Origin: Cryptomeria japonica
Lineage: Eukaryota; Streptophyta; Pinopsida; Cupressales; Cupressaceae
DNA: 64,000 nt
Direction of reading: 5' to 3'
NCBI RefSeq assembly: GCF_030272615.1
Contig: NC_081413.1
Span: 144,870,476 to 144,934,475 of the forward strand
Below the pieces are notes generated by a model. The model was not told where the DNA came from. It saw only the letters and a program-made list of their open reading frames with translations, and did no database searches. Numbering within the stretch: the stretch's first letter is position 1; every line of letters starts with the position of its first letter. Positions 57,211-64,000 of the stretch are shown piece by piece. A program made the position numbers and the translations under genes.

Positions 57211-57590
57211 TTGCAATGCCATAAGATCCGAGTGGTGTAACTCTAAGGTCTACTAAGGTGGTGGTATTACCAATCTAGAGCAGACATCCCCTAACCTCTG
57301 AATCCATTGACACTCTAGCCCCTGATGCTAGCTCCACTTCCCAACTGACACCTTGCCTAACTGCCACTAGCCTGCAACGCTCCACAACCAATGGAGATAT
57401 AAAGGAGTTACTAGCTCCTGAGTCAAACAATATAGAAATACCGATACCTCTGATCATACCTACAGCCTCAATGACTATGGCCTGGTGCTCTGCCTGGCAG
57501 TTGTCAACCACTGTGAAGACCCTATGGGACTTGCCCATATCTCCAACTGTAGGCTCTGATGCTACCATCCTCTAACTACCTGCCATCTGA
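57211..57590 (-). pseudogene. pol: El11 aspartic protease region
   Basis: Frame 57568-57275: I-L-F-D-S-G-A-S-N-S-F-I-S with the active-site D-S-G intact. The sequence continues after a stop near 57273 into '[19 protein letters not shown]', linking to RT. Parallel to El3 16100-16525. Confidence 0.87.
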
Positions 57591-58897
57591 CCCTACAGAC
57601 ACTCTCTCACCATGTGCCCCATGGCTCCACATGTGAAACAAGCACCGCGTGCCTGAAACTATGCACCCTGAGGCCTAGAGAAAGGCTACCCAGCTATCCT
57701 GCTTGAACCAATATACCCACTGCTGGAGGACTGCTGAGTCTATGTCAGAGGTGTGTCTATACCCTATGCTCTCTGGTCGCACCTAGGACCCTCTGAATGC
57801 CACTGCATGGGCTTGGAGCCCTACTATCCCTGAGGGGGCCTCTGTCTCTAACTTTGTTATGACTGCTATGGAGGAGGGGGTTTATATGACCCCGATGCAT
57901 TTTTGTGGTTTCCTTTCCAGTGGGGTTTCTGAAACCCGAAAGACTGGGGTGTCAGGTTTCGGTTCTGAAATTGATCCCTCATGTCTTGTGGCCTAACCTA
58001 AATCTCCTTGGCTATCAAGGCCTTCTTCACAGCAACATGAAGGATCCCTAAAGTGGCCATCCTCACCGGTCTTGCTATCCCGGCATTAAGTCCCCTAATA
58101 AAATGGTTGATGAGAAGCTTCTCATCCTTTAGGTAATCCACATAAGGTAGGAGCTCAGTGAACTTGCTCTCATACTGGGTCACTGAGAGACCCTTCTACT
58201 GGAGGTCATGGAACTCATCTATCCTACGCTGCCTAAAGTGCTCTGATAGGTATCTCTCCTTGAACCTTTCTGTGAAGATCTCCCATGTGAGGGTGTCTGC
58301 AGCTAGGCCACACTTGTATTCCTCCTATCTCCACCATGTGGAGGTTTTTTCTCTCAAAAGGTGGACTACAACTTGTGCCTTCAGATTGCTTTCATAAGAA
58401 CATAATGCAAAGCACTGATCTAGGCTCAAAATCCAAGCCTCAGCTTCTACCCCGTTGATAGATCCCCCAAAAGATGGTGGCTGGAGGCACAAAACCTCTC
58501 CAATCAGATCCCCTAGATCTCGATGTGTCCTCTCAATATAAACAGGTGCAGCTACTGGAGGTGGTCCAGGTAGATTAACGGACTCAAGCTCATGCTTAGC
58601 CAGGCCCTCTAAGGAATTAGGAGGTGGACTCCTACTCCATTCCCTAAATGTTGATCTATGGCTCCCTGAGTTCTGATTCTCTGCATGACGATCAACTACT
58701 AGAAGCTTATCCTGCACTATCCCAATTAGGTTCTGAAGTGCTAATAAGATGTCTCGGTTTGGGTCAACCAGTGGTTTGAGAGGGGCCTCAGAGTTCCCTT
58801 CCAGAACTGGTTCCTCCCTATCAACATCTTCGTGTGCCATACGTGTATGCCTAGGACCCCTTCCACGCTTGCAAGCTTGTCGCGTAGTTGGAGGCAT
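57591..58897 (-). pseudogene. gag: El11 gag, broken
   Basis: ATG 58897 opens 190 codons (to 58325): basic N-terminus 'TTRQACKRGRGPRHTRMAHED', linker with 'SRSPPPNSLEG', capsid start 'LQPPSFGGSINGVEAEAWIL', ending at T-W-W-R followed by a stop where the relatives read W-R-Q-E-E. Homology continues ('FTERFKERYLSEHFRQRRIDEFHDLQ', stop near 58197), then frame 58183-57998. The zinc knuckle C-F-T-C-G-A-M-G-H-M-V-R-E-C (about 57605-57650) is intact. Confidence 0.9.
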
Positions 58898-59013
58898 CCT
58901 TATGAGAAAATAAAATAAAATAAAATAAATAAATAATTTTTCGGGAAAAATTTAATTAATTAAATAATCAAAGTGAAAAGTAATGGAGAAAGGTTCCTAG
59001 TGTTGGAAACCTT

Positions 59014-59028
59014 GCTCTGATACCAAAA
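59014..59028 (-). other. El11 primer-binding site
   Basis: TTTTGGTATCAGAGC in element sense after LTR end GGGCACGACA; perfect tRNA-iMet type. Confidence 0.92.
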
Positions 59029-59619
59029 TGTCGTGCCCAAACTTTCGAGCAAAAAATGGAACAACAATTTTCTTTTTGAACAACATAAATTCACAAAATA
59101 GTCTACATTAAAATGAAATCAATTGAGTCTATCTTAACTAAGATATAAGTAGAATTGTTCACTAACATTGGATTAATTAACTCACTCATAAAAGTGACCT
59201 TAATTAATGAGGACTAATTACTCCCTAAGAGGGTCCTCGTAATTTAATTAGTTAATTTGATTAACCTAATTAAATTACCACTAATTAAAGTCGAGGGAAA
59301 ATTAAATATCTAAATTGCATTTAAATTATTTCAGGCTAATTGAATAATGATGCGGATATCTTAAACCTAAGATTTAATTAATCGAGCGCACGCAAAATTC
59401 ATTATTTATATTTAACCAATAAGGTTTCAAAATCAATAATGTTATTTGCCAAATAAATCTAATATATACTATAGCCAATTTTAATTTCCCCTAAACCTTC
59501 AAATTTTGACGATTAAATAATCTGGCCAAAATTGGCCTCATAGGTTAAAAATTCGTAAAAAATAATTAATAACTCTCATTTACAAATTTCCCCCAAATTA
59601 AATTTAACATGATGTCCAC
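59029..59619 (-). repeat. El11 5' LTR, cut by El12
   Basis: 591 bases beginning TGTCGTGCCC on the plus strand. They correspond to the first part of the El3 LTR ('caaatttcccccaaattaaattt...tgatg'). Homology stops at 59619, where El12's TGTGAGGCCC begins. The rest should lie beyond the window. Confidence 0.88.
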
Positions 59620-62600
59620 TGTGAGGCCCTACCCCGACTCAGTTTGACATTTTCAGTTATTTGCATATTGAGACTATTATGAATGCTTTATTTTATGCTT
59701 TATGGATTTAGAACCTATATGATTTCCATGATTTGGATCACATTGACATATGTTGATGCTTTATTTTATGCATGATGATTATGAAACTATATATGTTGCT
59801 AGAATAGAATTATTTTGAAATGGTGAATGTCATTATTGGAATTGCAGGACTTCATTTTGATGATAGAAAAATGATGCTTATTTTATGAATGGTTCAATTT
59901 TGAGAATTGTGTTAATTGCTTATGTGAAATCAGATTTAATTGAATGAGATATTGAATTATTGTTGCCAATGTATGAGTGTTTGATGTGCAATGAAATCCA
60001 TGTATTTAATTATGTATAATTGTGATTATTTGGAATTACTAATGTGTTAATTGAAATGCGTAGGAAAATTATCCATGTGACCGTGGAATTTATATGGAGA
60101 AACAAACCTAGACCAATGTACGTTTGTTAAGCCATGGGTTGTCTATTTGGAGAGACAACACCCCGTTTGTAATGTATTCTATTTGTGAAGTGTATGATGC
60201 ATGAGTGTTAAAATTAATTTTTATGTATATGTGTAATCCTACAAGAGACAAATTCCATGTGTGATTTTTATATTGTATTTTTATTGTGTCACTTGACACG
60301 TGCTGATTAGTGTCATTGATTTTGACTTGTCTCTTGGAGGGAGTTTTGTTTCTACCAAAGCCATTCAAAAACATGAGTGTGGTCCCAAATTTTCCTTGGG
60401 TAGGGAGTCTTGGGAGTGGTCAACTCAGGTTTGACCCGTAGGTAAACTTCAGTTGGGTTTCTAAGGGGTTAAAAGGACTCCTAGGGTCAGTTTTAGGGCT
60501 TTTCCAAAGGTCCAAAGGGTATACCTATGGGTTAGGGGTATTTTGAAACATGTGACTACTCCCATGTGACTGTTTAGTCACCTCAAAAAGTGGTGTTTCC
60601 AAGGTGAACGAAAATTCAACTTAGAAGGTTCCTCTTAGGATAGACAACGTTCCCTTTTGATGTCAAACTCTCTTCCCCACCTCCTCTCACCTTTTCCCTT
60701 TCCAGTTTTTGTAATGTGTAAGAGTTTGGGAAGAGCAACCAATGGGAACTCTCACCTCACCCAAGGGGTTGGGAAGTGTGTGAGAGGCCTTCTTAGGCAA
60801 GAATTGGAGACTTAGTGAGTAATCACCCACTCTCCATTGTTGGAGATTATGCAATTGTTTTGAAAATTAGTTGTAGAATAGAATTTTTGGTAAAGATTGG
60901 AGAAAAGTTTGTGTGGAATTGGGCAGCTCATCCCCAACTAAATCTAGCATACCTATTGGCAGAATAAGGTTGGTTTTTATCTCCTCTTATTTATGTTGTT
61001 ATGTTGTTTTGTTGAAGGAAAGAAAAGCTTGTTGAAAGAGTTGTGTTTATGTAAATTGTTGTAAAAAAAAAAGTGTAAGCTTTCATTTCTATGTTTATGT
61101 TTATGTGTTCTTGTTTTGGGAGTGTCCAAGACCTCCTACTCTTGGGGGAGTAGGATGGTCTTGGGGTGGAAGAAGTATGATAGCCTTGGGTGAGAGGCTC
61201 TCCTCATGGAGAGTGGTCTCAAGGGTGTCCTTTGTGGCCCTTGCTGCATATCCTTGTGTATGCATTTGGGGGTCATAAGGGGAGAGAATGTGGCCTTGAG
61301 CCTTTGGGGGACATAAGGCATGAGGAGGTATCTTTTGTTGTATTTTGTATTGCCATGAGGTGGTTTGAATTGTAATTTCTTTTGGCTTGCAATCTCCCCA
61401 ATGGTACTTGGTTCACTTCCACCTATGGAATGAACATCACAAAGTGTGGTGAAGTGTAGCTTGGGATGGGAAGATGTATGTTGAGTGTTTTCCTTTATTT
61501 GTTGTGGAGTTTGCTTGTTTGTAACCTGTCTAGTGCTTGGTTCTCCAAGCTCGGGGGTGGCTTCTAGTAATCCTAGGCTGGGAGGTGAGCTCTCCATGGT
61601 CAAGTTGTGTTTTTATTGCAGGTTGCATGGGATGGGAAAAGAAAGATTAAAGAGCTTGGTTGTTGTTTTATGTTGCAGAAAAGTTTAAAAGACAAATATA
61701 TTTATTATGGAAGTTGTAAAGAAAAATGTGAGCTATGTTGTATTTAATTACAAAAAAAGAAGTGTATTTGTGTTATTCAAAATTCCTTTTGAAGGGAAAT
61801 ATTGGTTGGGTTTTAAAACCCATTTGTATTTCTATTTACCTTGTACTTAAATTTGCTTAAGAAATATATTTTCCTACTTGGGTTAGTTTTGCAAAAGATG
61901 AAGAAATGTATTATTTTGCATTTAAACCTCCATGTTTTACAAAAAAGTAGATGCATTTTTTTGTGTGCTCTGAAAATAAATTCAGTTTATTACTACATGA
62001 TTATTCTTTTATTAATGCTGCTGCAAATAAATAAAAACAGTCATTTATTTTCCTATTTAATGCAAAAAATGAAACTTATTATAGTAGTCTATTTCTTTTC
62101 AAATAGATTAGCATTTAGTCTTAGTTTATTTTGCTTACAAAATATATATTTTCCTCATTAGTAATTCTGCAAATCACATTAGGAAACTCTTGCATGCATT
62201 TTAGAGATACATAAAATAATAATAAACTCAAAAAGAAAGCCTATATGGGTTATAGATAAAAAAATTAGCAAAATATATATAAAATAAAAAGGGTATGTGT
62301 GTGGGAATGTTAAAAAGGGGTAAATAAATATAATAAAATAAAAACCCCCATCTTCTTTTTGAATATATTCATAAGCATATAGGTAATTTTATATATATAT
62401 ATATATAAGTGGTTTAATTCCTTTAATTATTTGGAATCAAATAGTTATTTGGAAAGCTAAGTAATGTTTTTTTTAAATTATTAATAAATGTAGAAGCATT
62501 TTAATAAAGTATAAAAAAAAAAGGGATTTTAAACTCTTGGGAGGGAAAATTTTAGGGGATTAAATTGACCATGTTGGCCCCCCTCTATTCTGAAAATTAA

Positions 62601-62992
62601 TGGGTTTTCTTTTATTAATGAATAATTGACTTATTAAATTTATTTAATCAAAGAGTTAGGGTGAGTTAATTTTAGACCCTAAGTAGTTAAGGAACTATAG
62701 GAAATTATTATTTTCCTCTATCAATTAATTTTAGAAATTATATATTTAGTTTGAGATTACTTGCTTGAGAGTTTAATTATTCATTAATGGAGATTAGAGA
62801 TAACTTTTTGGGAAAATATTTAGCTCGCTCATAAGTTGTATTAATTATTGCTTAATCTATTTAATTGTTTGATACACTCAAACTTAGTTAAGACCAAACT
62901 AGTTTGCATTAATTTAATTAAGTAAGCCGTACTAGGTTAAGTATTTTAAAAAAAAAAAAATTCCATTTGTGCCCAAAAGTATGGGCATAACA
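59620..62992 (+). repeat. El12 5' LTR (3373 bases)
   Basis: TGTGAGGCCCTACCCCGAC to ...GGGCATAACA. It matches the reverse complement of the El3 LTR in its first 2 kb ('ctattatgaatgctttattttatgc', 'gagacaacaccccg', 'aagacctcctac', 'cctaggctgggaggtgagc'). It lacks the telobox palindromes and the hairpin minisatellite and has only a short TA run (62391-62405). No gene. A 67-codon frame at 61485-61688 corresponds to the 92-codon LTR frame of El3. Confidence 0.9.
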
Positions 62993-63010
62993 TTTTGGTA
63001 TCAGAGCAAG
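62993..63010 (+). other. El12 primer-binding site
   Basis: TTTTGGTATCAGAGCAAG follows the LTR end; perfect tRNA-iMet type. Confidence 0.93.
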
Positions 63011-63164
63011 GTTACCGACACTAGGAACCTTACTCCATTACGTTTTGCTATAATTATTCAATTAATTAAATTGTATTTAAATATATTGTATTTATTTTTA
63101 AATTAGCTAAAATATTTCTCCTAAAATATTTATTTATTCCATTTTATTTTATTTTCTTAAAAGG

Positions 63165-64000
63165 ATGCCTCCAACTACGCGACAAGCTCGCAAACGTGGT
63201 AGAGGCCCTAGGCGTGAACGCATGGCACACGAAGAGGTCATTAGGGAGGAATCGGTTCAGGAAGTGAACCCAGCAGCTCCTCCCGAGTGATCAGTTGACC
63301 CAAACCGAGACATCTTGGTAGCGCTACAGAACCTGATTGGCCTAGTTCAGGATAGGCTTCCGGCAGTAGATCATAATGTTGAGAATCAGAACTCAGGAAG
63401 CCATAGAATAGTAGAACGGGAACGAAGTAGGAGTCCACCTCCTAATCCCGTAGAGAGTCAGGCTAGGCATGAGCCCAAATCCATTCACCTACCAGCTCCA
63501 CCTCCAGTCGTAGCACCAATATATATTGAGAGGGCACGTTGGGATCCAGGGGATCTAATCAAAGAGGTTATGCGTCTTCAGCCACCATCTTTTGGGGGAT
63601 CTACCGATGGGGTAGAGGCAGAGGCATGGCTTTTAAACCTAGATAGGTGCTTTGCATTGCGCTCATATGAGAGCAATCTAAAAGCATGTGTAGCGGTTCA
63701 CCTATTGCGAGGAACAGCCTCCACATGGTGGAGACAGGAAGAATATAAGTGTGGCTTAGAGATAGAGACCCTCACTTGGGATATTTTCACAGAGAGATTC
63801 AGGGAGAGGTATTTATCAGAGCATTTCAGACAGCGTAGGGTGGATGAGTTTCATGACCTCCAGCAGAAGGGTCTTTCAGTGACCCAGTACGAGAACAATT
63901 TCTTTGAACTCTTACCGTATGTAGACTACCTGAAAGATGAGAAGCTTCTCGTCAACTGATTTATCAGAGGATTGAATTCTGGCATAGCAGGACCAGTTAG
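63165..64000 (+). pseudogene. gag: El12 gag, N-terminal part, two in-frame stops
   Basis: ATG 63165 starts the conserved basic N-terminus 'PPTTRQARKRGRGPRRERM'. In-frame TGA codons lie at 63288-63290 (codon 42) and 63957-63959 (codon 265); the second could be CGA to TGA. Between them 222 codons are clean and contain the Ty3 capsid domain: 'LQPPSFGGSTDGVEAEAWLL', 'STWWRQEEYKCGL', 'FTERFRERYLSEHFRQRRVD', 'EFHDLQQKGLSVTQYENNF'. An internal start at 63315 is only the next Met-like codon; the true start is 63165, by comparison with El11. Confidence 0.92.

Larger units (their letters stand above)
54520..59619 (-). mobile_element. El11: Ty3 chromovirus, deletion derivative, inside El9
   Basis: A minus-strand relative of El3. 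The 3' LTR remnant (54520 to about 54918) is joined directly to the integrase zinc-binding region, so the integrase core, C-terminal region, purine tract and most of the 3' LTR are deleted. RNase H is interrupted by a plastid-like insert (55353-55639). RT, protease and gag follow, then primer site (59014-59028) and a partial 5' LTR (59029-59619) cut by El12. The left flank AGATT (54515-54519) is the expected target duplication; its partner lies outside the window. Confidence 0.92.
59620..64000 (+). mobile_element. El12: Ty3 chromovirus, plus strand, left part only
   Basis: 5' LTR 59620-62992, primer site and the first 280 codons of gag, running off the right edge. Same family as El3 and El11 (same LTR termini, primer site and gag N-terminus). 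The innermost element of the nested chain. The left flank TCCAC (59615-59619) should be its target duplication. Confidence 0.92.

Overview
The window is a block of nested LTR retrotransposons from a plant nuclear genome. I see no intact host gene. The plant assignment rests on several things: Ty1/copia and long-LTR Ty3 chromovirus lineages primed from initiator tRNA-Met (the sequence after each LTR reads like TGGTATCAGAGC), telobox motifs (AACCCTAA), stop codons mostly explained by C-to-T decay of methylated CAG/CGA, and a captured piece resembling the plastid gene ycf2. The density and depth of nesting suggest a large, repeat-rich genome. A gymnosperm is plausible, but the sequence does not prove it.

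Layout, with elements named here El1 to El12. 1-1022 is old degenerate repeat sequence. 1023-9565 is El1 (copia, +), with target duplication AGGAG and an antisense solo LTR (El2, 6412-7515, duplication CTATA) in its RNase H. Only 28 bases later, 9594-21972 is El3 (Ty3 chromovirus, -), with LTRs of about 4.45 and 4.0 kb and duplication CATAT. 21973-22160 resumes the old repeat. 22160-30472 has almost no recognisable coding sequence. I interpret it as two minus-strand LTR elements of an unrecognised family (El4, El5), because two LTR/primer-site junctions share one unusual primer-site motif and each LTR has a TATA box with tandem repeats just upstream.

30473-64000 is a nested stack. El6 (copia, -) is cut in its 5' LTR by El7 (copia, -). 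El7 is cut in RNase H by El8 (copia, -, 36821-41868) and in its gag-pre-integrase region by El9 (copia, +). El9's 5' LTR holds El10 (copia, +, 44984-51650, duplication GTATT), and its integrase is cut by El11 (chromovirus, -). El11's 5' LTR is cut by El12 (chromovirus, +), which runs off the right edge. The main chain El6 > El7 > El9 > El11 > El12 is five levels deep and gives an order of insertion without any dating.

All elements look dead. Gag-pol frames carry stops, frameshifts and lost catalytic motifs. El9's gag frame is the best preserved, although its protease motif is changed. The main observations are: (1) in all seven integrases where the motif can be read, the glutamine position after the second catalytic Asp is a TAG stop; (2) a ycf2-like plastid fragment sits inside El11, flanked by a 19-base duplication of element sequence; (3) the El3 LTR carries telobox palindromes, a (TA)n tract and a 37-base hairpin minisatellite whose copy number differs between its two LTRs; (4) the El4/El5 family has a recurring 27-base hairpin.
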